Made by a program: the position numbers and the translations under genes. Shown here in pieces: positions 22,241 to 33,605 of a DNA stretch of 42,630 nucleotides. Position 1 is the first letter of the stretch. Every line of letters starts with the position of its first letter. The notes under the pieces are model-generated. The model did not search any database and had not been told where the DNA came from. It saw only the letters and a list, made by a program, of their open reading frames with translations. This DNA is from Spirochaetaceae bacterium (GTDB taxonomy: Bacteria; Spirochaetota; Spirochaetia; Treponematales; Rectinemataceae): assembly GCA_025356015.1 (NCBI GenBank), contig JANXYO010000115.1, positions 1 to 42,630 of the forward strand, read 5' to 3'.

Positions 22241-23914
22241 ATGGACTACTCCCCCCTCCAGAGCGCGCGATATGCCTACGCCCCCAAGCTTCCCGCGATC
22301 CTGCGCGGACCCGTGAACCAGGCAGCGCCCATCAAGTGCGGCATCGCTGAGCCCACCGTCGACCGGGACAGGCTCAAGGCCATGTTCCCGCGCAGCTACG
22401 GGATGCCCGAGATCAGGATCGGCAAGGGCGACAATCCCCAGGCGAAGCGCCTCATGCGGGTCGGGGTCATCCTCTCCGGCGGCCCCGCTCCCGGAGGGCA
22501 CAACGTCATCGCGGGCCTCTTCGACGGCCTCAAGGCAGGCAACGCCGAGTCCGAGCTCTACGGCTTCCGCGGCGGCCCCGGCGGCCTCGTCGATGACAAG
22601 CACATGGACATCACTGCTGAACTTGTCGACCGCTACCGCAACACGGGGGGCTTCGACCTCATCGGCTCGGGACGCACCAAGATCGAGAGCCCCGAGCAGT
22701 TCGAGAAGGCCCTCGCGACCGCGAAGCGGCGCGCTCTCGACGCCGTCGTCGTGGTAGGTGGCGACGACTCGAACACCAACGCGGCCCTCCTCGCCGAGTA
22801 CTTCGCCGCCTCCGGCGAGAAGATAGCCGTCCTCGGCGTGCCCAAGACCATAGACGGGGACCTCAAGAACGAGGCGATCGAGACCTCCTTCGGCTTTGAC
22901 ACGGCGACCAAGCTCTATTCCGAGCTCATCGGCAACATCGAGCGCGACGCTGCCTCGGGCCGCAAATACTGGCACTTCGTGAAGCTCATGGGCCGCTCGG
23001 CCTCGCACATCGCCCTCGAGTGCGCCCTGCAGTGCAGGCCCAACGTCGCCCTGATCTCCGAGGAGGTCGAGGCCGGCGGCATGGGCCTGGGCGAGGTTGT
23101 CGGCACCATCGTGGCCTCGGTCAAGCAACGCGCGGACGCGGGTGAGAACTTCGGCGTGGTCCTCGTGCCCGAGGGCCTCATCGAGTTCGTGCCCGAGATG
23201 AAGGTCCTCATCGGCGAGATCAACGAGATCCTCGCCAAGGGCGAGGCCGCCTTCAAGTCCCTCGCGAGCTTTGTCGACCACAAGGCCTTCGTCCTCGAGC
23301 GCCTTTCCGCACCCTCGGCCAGGCTCTACGAGAGCCTGCCGCGCGGCATCCAGGAGCAGCTGCTCTGGGACCGCGACCCCCACGGCAATGTCCAGGTCTC
23401 CCGCATCGAGACCGAGAAGCTCCTCGCCGAGATGGTCAAGGCCAGGCTCGCCGAGCTCGCCAAGGAAGGGGCCTTCAAGGGCAAGTTCGACTTCCAGACC
23501 CATTTCTTCGGCTATGAGGGCCGCTGCGCCTTCCCCTCGAACTTCGACGCCGACTACTGCTACTCCCTCGGCTACACAGCCTTCCTCCTCGCGGCCTCCG
23601 GCCTCTCGGGCTACATCGCCTCCGTCAAGAGGCTCTCCTCCCCCGCCGCCGAATGGGAGGCAGGGGGCGTCCCCCTGGTCTCGATGATGAACATCGAGCG
23701 CCGGCACGGCGAGGACAGGCCTGTCATACGCAAGGCCCTCGTCGACCTCTCCGGAGCCCCCTTCCGCGAGTTCGCGGCCAGACGCTCGGCCTGGGCCCTA
23801 AGCTCCGACTACCGCGTCCCCGGCGGCATGCAGTATTTCGGCCCGAGCGAGCTCACCGACAGGCCCACGGCGACACTCCTCCTCGAGAGGGCGGAGCCGG
23901 GGAAGCGGGGCTAG
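22241..23914 (+). CDS. pfp: pyrophosphate--fructose-6-phosphate 1-phosphotransferase, long form
   Basis: 557 aa, the length of the spirochaete/plant-type long PFP rather than the 320-aa ATP-PFK. It phosphorylates fructose-6-phosphate reversibly with PPi, saving ATP in glycolysis. GGPAPGGHN (80-88) binds phosphate; GGDDSN (173-178) has the Asp characteristic of PPi users where ATP-PFKs carry Gly; PKTIDGDL (201-208) contains the catalytic Asp; MGRSASH and PEG follow. ATG has AGGAGAG five bases upstream. Its presence argues for PPi-linked glycolysis in this organism. Confidence 0.95.
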   Translation: MDYSPLQSARYAYAPKLPAILRGPVNQAAPIKCGIAEPTVDRDRLKAMFPRSYGMPEIRIGKGDNPQAKRLMRVGVILSGGPAPGGHNVIAGLFDGLKAGNAESELYGFRGGPGGLVDDKHMDITAELVDRYRNTGGFDLIGSGRTKIESPEQFEKALATAKRRALDAVVVVGGDDSNTNAALLAEYFAASGEKIAVLGVPKTIDGDLKNEAIETSFGFDTATKLYSELIGNIERDAASGRKYWHFVKLMGRSASHIALECALQCRPNVALISEEVEAGGMGLGEVVGTIVASVKQRADAGENFGVVLVPEGLIEFVPEMKVLIGEINEILAKGEAAFKSLASFVDHKAFVLERLSAPSARLYESLPRGIQEQLLWDRDPHGNVQVSRIETEKLLAEMVKARLAELAKEGAFKGKFDFQTHFFGYEGRCAFPSNFDADYCYSLGYTAFLLAASGLSGYIASVKRLSSPAAEWEAGGVPLVSMMNIERRHGEDRPVIRKALVDLSGAPFREFAARRSAWALSSDYRVPGGMQYFGPSELTDRPTATLLLERAEPGKRG

Positions 23915-23940
23915 GGGCCAGGGGAAGCGGGAAGTCAGGG

Positions 23941-26616
23941 ATGTTCGCCTTCCTGAGGCGCCTGTTCTCAAGGCGGGGACCCGCTCCCGAGCCGGGCTCC
24001 CTCGTCGAGGAGCTCTGGATAGCCAGGCTTTCGGGGCCCGGGCCTGGGCGTTTCCTCGAGGCAGAGGAGGAGGGCTACGCGGCCGCCTACCGCGGCGGCG
24101 GCGTCAGGGGCGGCCTTGCCAGAGAGGGCCGCAAGCCTGGAGCGGGCGGTTCTGGAAGCCCGAGCGATTATCTGGAATTGGAAATCGCTCGAGCAGGGCT
24201 CTTCGCCTGGACAGAGGCACCCCTCTACCGCTACGCCGACTTTGTCCTCGAGGGCGAACTCGAGCTCCCCCCTTCCTCCCCCCACGCCTCGGCCGGCTTC
24301 CTCTTCCGCTACCAGGACGAGGCCAATTTCTACACTGCCCTCGTGTCCAACCGCGGCTACTTCAGGCTCGATGTCGTGTTCAACGGGACACCCCGGCCCC
24401 TCATCGCCTGGACTGAGATCCCCAGTGGCCCGGGGGCCACTATCGGTGGACCGGGGGCCGCCACCACCTTGGCTGGGGCTAGCGCCAATGAGCCGGGGCA
24501 GGGCATCGCCGAGCCCGAGGCCGCCCACGGCTCATCCCTGCATTCCCTCAGGATCATCGCGCGCGGCAGCCATTTCACTGTCATCGTCGACGATGCCTGG
24601 GCCGGTGAAGCAGTCGACGACAGCTTCCGTCTGGGCGAGATCGCCTTCGCCGGCCAGAACTACGGAGCGGGGGGAGGGCTTGCGAGCCAGGGGCCCGGGC
24701 CTGCGGCTCCCTCCGCGCCCGGCGGCGCCGCCGCGCGGATCGGCCTCTTGTCCTGTATGCTGGATTCCCGGCCCCTTTCGGTGGAGACCTGGTACTACCG
24801 CTGGAACTACTACCTCCTGCCCCGGCCGGGGACAAGGAGGCGGCTCGCCGAGACCTTCTTCTTTATGGGCGAGCACCTCGCGGCGGCGATACAGCTGCGC
24901 AAGCTCGAGCGCCATGGCAGCCTCGACGCCGAAGAGCTCTTCCTCAAGGCCGAGGTGAGCCTGAGGCTTGAGCTCCACGACGAGGCCGCGGCTGCCCTCG
25001 AGGCCTGTCTCGCCCTCGAGCCGGGACGCCGCGACGCGGCCGAGGAAAGGGCCAACCTCCTGTACATAAGGGGGGACTATGCCGAGCTCAGGGACTGGCT
25101 CTCCCGTCTCCTCTCCGAAAACCCGGCCTCATCCAGGCTTCTTGGCCTCCTGGGCCACTCCCGCTTCGCCCTCGGCGACTTCGCCGGCGCGGCCGAGGCC
25201 TACCGCTCGGCCGCCCTGCTTGAGCCCGAGCAGGCCCTCTTCAGGATGAACGAGGCCAGGGCCTGGGACCAGGCCAAGCGCAGGGACGAGGCGATAGTGG
25301 CCTATCTCGAGGCTGCGCGGCTTTTCTTCCGGAGCGAGGCCGACGACGACCTCGCCCTCGCCCTCCACCGCCTCACTTCCCTGCGGGCCAGGGGCACCGA
25401 GGTCAGGGAACTGAAAGCCAAGGTCCTCTACCGCCAGGGAAGGCGGGAGGAGGCCGGGAAGCTGCTTGCCGAGCTCATCGCCAAGGGCTCGACCGATTCG
25501 GCCATCCACTACCTCCACGGCCTCCTGCTTTCGGCCCGGGGAGAGAGGCAGAAGGCCCTCGAGCGCTTCGAGCGGGCGGTCGAGCTCGAGGCCGACTATC
25601 CCCTGTACGCCTTCCGCCATGCCGAGACCCTCTTCCTCCTCCATGCCCAGGCGGAGAGGGTCGACGCCGCGATCGCCAGGGCCCTCGAACTCGGAGGCGC
25701 CGATGGCTGGGTCAGGAACCTCGCTGGCCAGGCCGCCCTGGAAAGGGGGGAGATCGAGACGGCGCGAAGCCACCTCGAGGCCGCCCGGGAGGCCCTTCCC
25801 CTCGCCCCCGAGCCCGCGATCAACCTGGCCGAACTCGAGGCCCGCAGCGGAAGGCCAGACAAGGCCATCGCCATACTCGCCAGCTTCGGCGAGGACGCGG
25901 CCTGCCGCAACGAGGCCGGGAACATCCTCTCGAGGCTCCCCGGGATCGACGAGGAAGGCCTCCAGGCCGCCGCCAGGGAATACGAGAAGGCCTCGGCCCT
26001 CGATCCGGGCAAGGCCGAGTACCAGGCCAACCTCGCCGCGGTCTACCTCGAGCAGGAGCGCTATTCCGACGCGGAGGTCAGGATCCGCCGCGCCCTCGAC
26101 CTCGGAGGAGACGCGAGGACCTGCCTCCTCGCGGGAAACCTGGCCCTCGTCTACGGAGACAGGCCCCGCGCCGAGGCCTCCTACCGGCTCGGCCTCGACC
26201 TGGCCCCTGCCGATCCCGCCCTCCTTTTGGCCCTGGGCAGGCACTGGATCGCCGGCAAGCAAGGCAAGAAGGCCGCCGAGATCCAGAAACGGCTCGAGCC
26301 GGTCGATGCCAAGAGGGCGGCCCGCCTCGAGCTCGAGATCGAGGAGCTCGAGACCGAGGGCCTCTCCTGCGCCTCCTGCGGCCGCGCCTGGAGGGTTCCG
26401 CGCAAGCTCCCAGCCCAGAGCGCGAGCAGCATAAGGGCGATGCCGCCCGACGAGTCCCCCGCCGGCTCCTGCCCCCGCTGCGGCAAGGTCTTCTGCATCG
26501 CCTGCAGGAAGGCCAGCCTCGTGGACAGCCGCTTCACCTGCCCCGACTGCGGCGAGGCCCTCAAGCTCGCAGACGACCGCCTGCGCTGGCTCGTGAGGGA
26601 GCACCTCAAGGCCTAG
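23941..26616 (+). CDS. LamG-like/TPR/zinc-ribbon protein
   Basis: 891 aa. The chosen ATG lies 26 bp after pfp, behind CAGGG. A Phe/Arg-rich N-terminus (MFAFLRRLFSRR) is not a clear signal peptide. Residues about 70-270 form a concanavalin/LamG or DUF1349-like beta-sandwich (YADFVLEGELELP, GFLFRYQDEANFYTALVSNRGYF, LRIIARGSHFTVIVDD). About 290-815 is a long run of TPR units (GLLGHSRFALGDFAGAAEAYRSAALLEPEQ; ALERFERAVELEADYPLYAF). The C-terminus (about 815-891) has four CxxC pairs (CASC, CPRC, CIAC, CPDC), enough for two zinc ribbons. A carbohydrate-binding-type fold joined to cytoplasmic-style zinc ribbons is unusual. Probably a scaffold; function unknown. Confidence 0.8.
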   Translation: MFAFLRRLFSRRGPAPEPGSLVEELWIARLSGPGPGRFLEAEEEGYAAAYRGGGVRGGLAREGRKPGAGGSGSPSDYLELEIARAGLFAWTEAPLYRYADFVLEGELELPPSSPHASAGFLFRYQDEANFYTALVSNRGYFRLDVVFNGTPRPLIAWTEIPSGPGATIGGPGAATTLAGASANEPGQGIAEPEAAHGSSLHSLRIIARGSHFTVIVDDAWAGEAVDDSFRLGEIAFAGQNYGAGGGLASQGPGPAAPSAPGGAAARIGLLSCMLDSRPLSVETWYYRWNYYLLPRPGTRRRLAETFFFMGEHLAAAIQLRKLERHGSLDAEELFLKAEVSLRLELHDEAAAALEACLALEPGRRDAAEERANLLYIRGDYAELRDWLSRLLSENPASSRLLGLLGHSRFALGDFAGAAEAYRSAALLEPEQALFRMNEARAWDQAKRRDEAIVAYLEAARLFFRSEADDDLALALHRLTSLRARGTEVRELKAKVLYRQGRREEAGKLLAELIAKGSTDSAIHYLHGLLLSARGERQKALERFERAVELEADYPLYAFRHAETLFLLHAQAERVDAAIARALELGGADGWVRNLAGQAALERGEIETARSHLEAAREALPLAPEPAINLAELEARSGRPDKAIAILASFGEDAACRNEAGNILSRLPGIDEEGLQAAAREYEKASALDPGKAEYQANLAAVYLEQERYSDAEVRIRRALDLGGDARTCLLAGNLALVYGDRPRAEASYRLGLDLAPADPALLLALGRHWIAGKQGKKAAEIQKRLEPVDAKRAARLELEIEELETEGLSCASCGRAWRVPRKLPAQSASSIRAMPPDESPAGSCPRCGKVFCIACRKASLVDSRFTCPDCGEALKLADDRLRWLVREHLKA

Positions 26617-26637
26617 GAGCCCATTCCCGCGCGCGCC

Positions 26638-26666
26638 TTGTCATTTTGCCTGAGACGGGCTACAAT
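26638..26666 (+). promoter_or_regulatory. strong promoter of the lolA-rodZ-rimO cluster
   Basis: TTGTCA (26638-26643, 5 of 6) and TACAAT (26661-26666, 5 of 6) with exactly 17 bp between. Predicted start near 26673, leader about 33 nt. Confidence 0.6.
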
Positions 26667-26668
26667 TA

Positions 26669-26687
26669 CGGGCGAACACATCGCCCG
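26669..26687 (+). promoter_or_regulatory. perfect 7-bp stem-loop across +1
   Basis: CGGGCGA (26669-26675), loop ACACA, TCGCCCG (26681-26687). It spans the predicted transcription start, so it may be an operator as DNA or a 5' stem in the RNA. Confidence 0.45.
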
Positions 26688-26705
26688 CTACGCAGGACTA
26701 GAACC

Positions 26706-27395
26706 GTGAAATCCATATTGCTTTTCCTTATCCTGGCCTTCGCCGTCCTCCAGGCCAAGGCCCAGGACATCACGACCGCAGACGCCTTTTTCGCCCAGAT
26801 GGCGGATCGATACGCCCAGGTCAAGGACTACGAGGCCCACCTGTCGATCTCGGTCAATGGCGACAAGGCCCCCATGACAGGGGCCGTCTCCTTCAAGACC
26901 CCGAGCCTGCTGCGCATCGACTTCGTCCAGCCGCCCGACCAGGTCATCGCCTTCGACGGGACGACCCTGACGGTCTACATACCCAGCTACCGGGCTGTGC
27001 TCTCCCAGTCCGTCGGCGACAAGCCCAGCGGAGCCGGCGGAGCGGCCCTCGCGAGCGCCGAGGGCCTTCGCATGATGAAGCGGAGCTACACCTTCGCCTT
27101 TGAGACGAGCCCCTCGCCGGTGCCCCTCGAGGGAAGCCCGAGCGAGATGGTCGTGCGCCTTACCCTCAACCGCAGGACGGTGTCCGAGGGCTTCAGGACC
27201 CTCAAGCTCTCGGTGAACCCCGAGACCAAGCTGATCAGGAGGATCGAGGGCTGGACCCTGAGCAACGACAAGCTCGTCTTCGACTTCTCGGCCATCAAGG
27301 TGAACCAGGGCATCCCGGATTCCCGCTTTGTCTACGATTCGCCGGCCTCTGCGAACGTCTATAACAACTTCCTGTTCAAATCCGATAATCAGTAA
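26706..27395 (+). CDS. LolA-like outer-membrane lipoprotein carrier
   Basis: 229 aa, GTG start with AGGA about nine bases upstream. The signal peptide is about 1-19 (ILLFLILAFAVLQAKA). The rest is the LolA/LolB fold: F..M..RY..VKDYEAHLS.S near the start, GAVSFKTPSLLRIDFVQPPDQVIAFDGTTLTVYIP, and a later VRLTLNRRTVSEGFRTLKLSVNPETKLIRRIEGW. LolA ferries lipoproteins through the periplasm, which fits an organism with the many lipoproteins seen here. It is followed after 19 bp by the RodZ-like gene. Confidence 0.82.
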   Translation: MKSILLFLILAFAVLQAKAQDITTADAFFAQMADRYAQVKDYEAHLSISVNGDKAPMTGAVSFKTPSLLRIDFVQPPDQVIAFDGTTLTVYIPSYRAVLSQSVGDKPSGAGGAALASAEGLRMMKRSYTFAFETSPSPVPLEGSPSEMVVRLTLNRRTVSEGFRTLKLSVNPETKLIRRIEGWTLSNDKLVFDFSAIKVNQGIPDSRFVYDSPASANVYNNFLFKSDNQ

Positions 27396-27414
27396 ATAGA
27401 GGAAGCTTAACAGC

Positions 27415-28560
27415 ATGGTTCCCATTGGTGATCAACTGCGCGCCGCGCGCGAACAGAAGGGCTTGAGCCTCGAGCGAATCGCCGACGAGACGAACATCGC
27501 GAAGCGCTACCTGGCCGCCCTCGAGGCCGAGGATTTCGGCGTCTTCCCTGGTGATCCCTACGCGATCGGTTTCCTGCGTAACTACGCGGAATACTTAGGC
27601 CTGCCCTCGGACGACTTCGTCTCCTCGTTCAAGAACCTGAAGATCCAGGAACAGCCCGTACCGATCAACGACCTCATCCCCAAGCGGGGCCCCTCGACCA
27701 TGATGATCGTCGCCGCCGCGGCTGGCGGAGTCATCGTCATCGGCCTCGTGCTCCTCCTTGCCCTAGGAGGGAAAAAGGGCGGGGCTGTGGAGAGCGCAGG
27801 CGCCCACCACGCCCCGGTCGAGTACCGCCTCGACAGGAGCCCCTTCGAGAAGCGGCTCTACATGGGGGACTCCCTCCTCGTGAACTCAGGGACCGACACC
27901 TACAAGCTCCTCATCGTCTCGATAAGCGACGCAGTCACCATCGACACCCCTGCCGGCCCCTCCCGCCTCATGCTCGGCGAGGAAGGCACGATAGACCTCG
28001 ACAAGAACAACCAGCCCGAGCTCAAGGTCCTGGTGACCGACCTCTCCAAGAAGGACAGCGCGAAGGGGGCCCTGCTCCGCTTCGAGTACGCGAGCGCGGC
28101 CGCCGCCCTCAAGGCCTCATCCGAGGCTCCGACGCCGAGCGAGGCCCAGGCCGCGGCGGGAGCCCCGGCCGCTGTCCCCGCTCCGGTCCCGGCGGCGGCT
28201 CCGGCAGCGCCGGCGCCGGCGGGCGCCAAGAACGTCGTCCTCTTCGAGGCGGGCAAGAGCCCCTATCCCTTCGTCGTCTCGGTCACCTTCCGCGGCTCGT
28301 GCATGTTCCGCTACGAGGTCGACCGCAAGGACCGCGACGAGCGCTACTACCGCAAGGGCGAGACCATCAGCGTGAGCGCGAACAATTCCGTCAAGCTCTG
28401 GGCCTCGAACGGCCAGTCGGCCAAGCTGAGCATCCAGGCCTCGGGCGGCAAGAGCGCCGACCTCGACCTCGGCGGCCCGGGAGAGGTCTCCGTGAAGCGG
28501 ATAGCCTGGTCCCAGACCGATTCAGGGTCCTGGACCCTGAGCGCCCTGGACGTGGACTAA
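27415..28560 (+). CDS. RodZ-like HTH membrane protein
   Basis: 381 aa. Residues 5-72 form the HTH_25 helix-turn-helix of RodZ (GDQLRAAREQKGLSLERIADETNIAKRYL then GDPYAIGFLRNYAEYLGL). One transmembrane helix is at about 95-118. A periplasmic region follows, with an Ala/Pro-rich linker (about 235-272) before a final DUF4115-like beta domain (KSPYPFVVSVTFRGSCMFRYEVD). RodZ links MreB to the wall-synthesis machinery. An extra beta domain between membrane and linker (about 130-220) makes it longer than typical. GAGGAA lies upstream of ATG. Ten bases separate it from rimO. Confidence 0.85.
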   Translation: MVPIGDQLRAAREQKGLSLERIADETNIAKRYLAALEAEDFGVFPGDPYAIGFLRNYAEYLGLPSDDFVSSFKNLKIQEQPVPINDLIPKRGPSTMMIVAAAAGGVIVIGLVLLLALGGKKGGAVESAGAHHAPVEYRLDRSPFEKRLYMGDSLLVNSGTDTYKLLIVSISDAVTIDTPAGPSRLMLGEEGTIDLDKNNQPELKVLVTDLSKKDSAKGALLRFEYASAAAALKASSEAPTPSEAQAAAGAPAAVPAPVPAAAPAAPAPAGAKNVVLFEAGKSPYPFVVSVTFRGSCMFRYEVDRKDRDERYYRKGETISVSANNSVKLWASNGQSAKLSIQASGGKSADLDLGGPGEVSVKRIAWSQTDSGSWTLSALDVD

Positions 28561-28569
28561 AAAGGGCCG

Positions 28570-29943
28570 ATGCGTTTCTGGATAGACCGCCACGGCTGCG
28601 CGAAGAACCAGGTCGACGGCGAGGAGATGCTCGCCAGGCTCGAGGCCGAGGGCCACGAGTACGTTGACGGCCCCGAGTCGGCCGAGCTCATCATCGTCAA
28701 CACCTGCGGCTTCATCGAGGACGCCAAGAAGGAGTCGATCGACGCCGTGATCGGCCTCAAGGCCGCCCACCCGGGAGCGAAGATACTCGTCGCGGGCTGC
28801 CTCGCGGAACGTTATTCGGCCGAGCTCTCGATCGACCTTCCCGAGGCCGACGGCATAGTCGGCAACGCCGACCTTGGATCAGTCATCGAGGCGGCCGAGG
28901 AGACGGTGGCCGGCCACAGGCCCGTCCTCCTTCCCCATGCCGCTCCCTCGCTCGGCACGGTGACTCGCAAGCGGCTCTTCGACTTCCCAGGCACGGCCCA
29001 CGTCAAGATCACCGAGGGCTGCTCGAACCGCTGCTCCTACTGCGCCATACCCCTGATCAGGGGCGATCTGCGCTCCCGGACCGTCGACGATGTCACGCGC
29101 GAATGCGCCGAGCTCGTGGGACGCGGCATGCGCGAGCTCGTCCTCATAGGCCAGGACCTCGGCTCCTACGGCAGGGACTCCGGAGGAAGCAAGCTTCCCG
29201 AGCTCCTGGCCGCCCTCTCTGCCCTCTCCGGCGAATTCCGGGTCCGCGTCCTCTACATCCACCCCGACAACTTCCCCGAGGCCATACTTCCCATCATGGC
29301 CGCCGACCCCCGCCTCCTGCCCTACTTCGACCTCCCCTTCCAGCACGCCTCAGGTTCCATCCTCAAGGCGATGAACCGAAGGGGCAATGCCCAGGTCTAC
29401 CTGGCCCTCATCGCGCGCATACGAAAGGCCCTGCCGGACGCCGTCCTGCGCTCGACCTTCCTTGTCGGCTTCCCCGGCGAGACCGAGGATGACTTCCGCC
29501 TCCTGCTTGATTTCCAGGAGGAGGCCTGCCTCGACTGGCTCGGCAGCTTCGCCTACTCCCGCGAGGAGGGGACGGCCGCATTCGCCATGGCTGGCCGCGT
29601 GCCGAAGAAGGTCGTGGCCGAGCGCAGGAAGCGCGTCGAGGAGACTCAGGAGCGCATAACGCGCGAGCGCCTCGAGCGCTTCGTTGGCCGGACCCTCGAG
29701 GTCCTGGTTGAGGAGCCTGTCGAGAGCGCCGCCGACGCAGACGAGGACGAGGAGCCCCTATCAATAGGCCGCTCCTGGCTCCAGGCCCCGGAGGTGGACG
29801 GCCTCACCGTCCTGCGTGGGCGCTTCGAGCCGGGCGCAGTCGTCATGGCCAGGGTGCTCGCGGTGCGCGGGGTCGACCTCGACGCCCTGCCCGTCTCGGC
29901 GAAGGGGACGGCCGCCGGGAGCGCCCGAGTAGAGACCAGGTGA
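28570..29943 (+). CDS. rimO: ribosomal protein S12 methylthiotransferase RimO
   Basis: 457 aa. This radical-SAM enzyme methylthiolates the conserved Asp of S12. The N-terminal UPF0004 domain has Cys10, Cys46 and Cys77 for the auxiliary cluster. The SAM cluster Cys151, Cys155 and Cys158 lie in CSNRCSYC. YIHPDNFP and DLPFQHASGSILKAMNRRG are RimO rather than MiaB signatures. The C-terminal TRAM domain is about 375-445, with an acidic insertion (ADADEDEE). Start ATG after AAAAGGG. The RodZ-RimO adjacency is common in bacteria. Confidence 0.94.
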   Translation: MRFWIDRHGCAKNQVDGEEMLARLEAEGHEYVDGPESAELIIVNTCGFIEDAKKESIDAVIGLKAAHPGAKILVAGCLAERYSAELSIDLPEADGIVGNADLGSVIEAAEETVAGHRPVLLPHAAPSLGTVTRKRLFDFPGTAHVKITEGCSNRCSYCAIPLIRGDLRSRTVDDVTRECAELVGRGMRELVLIGQDLGSYGRDSGGSKLPELLAALSALSGEFRVRVLYIHPDNFPEAILPIMAADPRLLPYFDLPFQHASGSILKAMNRRGNAQVYLALIARIRKALPDAVLRSTFLVGFPGETEDDFRLLLDFQEEACLDWLGSFAYSREEGTAAFAMAGRVPKKVVAERRKRVEETQERITRERLERFVGRTLEVLVEEPVESAADADEDEEPLSIGRSWLQAPEVDGLTVLRGRFEPGAVVMARVLAVRGVDLDALPVSAKGTAAGSARVETR

Positions 29944-29959
29944 AGGCCCCAAGGCCAGG

Positions 29960-32305
<2,346 letters not shown>

Positions 32306-32309
32306 AGGG

Positions 32310-33155
32310 ATGCACGGCGATCGCGAACAGCAGGACCTCCTCCGCCTCCTCCCTGCGATCAGGCGGGCCAGGCTCTGGCGCCTCTACGCCGAGGACGGGA
32401 GACGCTTCCTCGACCTCTGGATGGACGGAGGCAGGGCTATCCTCGGCAGCAAGGGCTCTGGCATCGGCACGGTCGTCAAGGCCGCCGTCGATGTCGGGCT
32501 CTCGAAGCCCATGCCCAGTGTCCGCGAGCGCAGGCTCGAGAAGGAGCTCCTCGCCCGCTATCCGCTCTTTTCGGCGGCCCGCTTCTACCGGGACGATGGC
32601 CGTGCCCGCGCCGCGCTTGAGCGGGCCTTTGGGGACGATGCCATCTACGACCCGGCGAGGCGGGGAGAGGCCGGGCCATCGGCCAGGGCCATTGTCCTGC
32701 GCCCCTTCGCCGAGGCCCTGTCTGAGCCCGGCTCCAAGGCGGGCGGGGACTTCCCCGCGGCCTTTCCCCTTATTCCCTGCCCCGCCCCCTTTGCTCCTGC
32801 CGTCCTCCTTTTCAGGGACAACAGCAGTGCCGAGCTCGCGGGAGGGGATCTCGTGGCCCCCCTGTATCTGGCTGCGGCCTCGCGTGCCCTCGCCGAGTTC
32901 GCCACGTTCTCAGAGGCCTACAACGAGGAGCACTGGCGCAGGACCGACAGGCGGCTCTCAGGGCACTTCGAGCGTCGCGGCCCCTGGCTCTACGCCCTGC
33001 CGGGGACGGCGGGACACGCCGCCTTCTTCAGGGCCGCCCTCGCCTCAGGGGTCCTCGTGTCCCCAGATCCCGAGCTGCCCTGCCTCGTGCCCGGGGACTT
33101 CGACGACGGCGAGCTCGCGCGGCTGCGCGCGGGGCTCGACGGGATGGAGGTATAG
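32310..33155 (+). CDS. truncated class-III-aminotransferase-like protein, unknown function
   Basis: 281 aa, ATG five bases after the helicase stop. The start (RLWRLYAEDGRRFLDLWMDGGRAILG, about 20-45) resembles the N-terminal strand of class-III PLP aminotransferases. The end (ASGVLVSPDPELPCLVPGDFDDGELARLRAGL) resembles their C-terminal small domain. The roughly 300-residue catalytic core with the PLP lysine is absent; about 200 unrelated-looking residues lie between. It probably lacks PLP chemistry. It is tightly packed with the following small STAS-like gene, suggesting joint function. Homology is inferred by eye and needs a structure-based test. Confidence 0.55.
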   Translation: MHGDREQQDLLRLLPAIRRARLWRLYAEDGRRFLDLWMDGGRAILGSKGSGIGTVVKAAVDVGLSKPMPSVRERRLEKELLARYPLFSAARFYRDDGRARAALERAFGDDAIYDPARRGEAGPSARAIVLRPFAEALSEPGSKAGGDFPAAFPLIPCPAPFAPAVLLFRDNSSAELAGGDLVAPLYLAAASRALAEFATFSEAYNEEHWRRTDRRLSGHFERRGPWLYALPGTAGHAAFFRAALASGVLVSPDPELPCLVPGDFDDGELARLRAGLDGMEV

Positions 33156-33158
33156 GTC

Positions 33159-33605
33159 GTGCCAGGCGAACTTGTGGCCCTGGTCGAGGCCTCCTTCGGC
33201 ACGATCTGGGTCTACGAGGACTTCTTCCTGATCAGGACCATCCCCGGCCATAGCATCGGGAAGCAGGACCTGGGCCAGCTCATGCTCATGAAGCTCGAGT
33301 ACTACGTCGACAAGCCCGTATGCGCGATCCACGACAACAGACACCACAGCATGAGCACCTTCTCGGAGCTCACCCTCATCGACCGCCTCTGCGCGGAGTA
33401 CCGGGTCATCGGCCTCGTCGTGATCGTCGGCAATCCGCGCAAGGTCCGCGAGTACATAAGCCGCCGCCTCGTGATGAGGAACACGGACTACCGCCTGGTC
33501 ACCAGCCTCGAGGAGGCCTTCGAAACCGCCAGCCAGCTCATGGAAGCCTCACGGATCCCTGGGGTGCTGGTTCAAAGCGGAGCACAAGAACCGCCGCAAG
33601 GATGA
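33159..33605 (+). CDS. STAS/SpoIIAA-like small protein
   Basis: 148 aa, GTG start three bases after the preceding stop. Alternating strands and helices (FLIRTIPGHSI, LMLMKLEYYVDKPVCAIHDNRHHSM, IDRLCAEYRVIGLVVIVGN, LVTSLEEAFETASQLM) suggest the SpoIIAA-like STAS fold. The phosphorylatable Ser of true anti-anti-sigma factors is not evident. The last 68 bp overlap the convergent EamA gene. Partners could be the preceding aminotransferase-like protein or the helicase; function unknown. Confidence 0.55.
   Translation: MPGELVALVEASFGTIWVYEDFFLIRTIPGHSIGKQDLGQLMLMKLEYYVDKPVCAIHDNRHHSMSTFSELTLIDRLCAEYRVIGLVVIVGNPRKVREYISRRLVMRNTDYRLVTSLEEAFETASQLMEASRIPGVLVQSGAQEPPQG

Noticed and set aside
21923-23707. 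A 594-residue minus-strand frame opposite the pfp gene
   Set aside because: PFP signatures are all on the plus strand; the antisense product has no recognisable domain.
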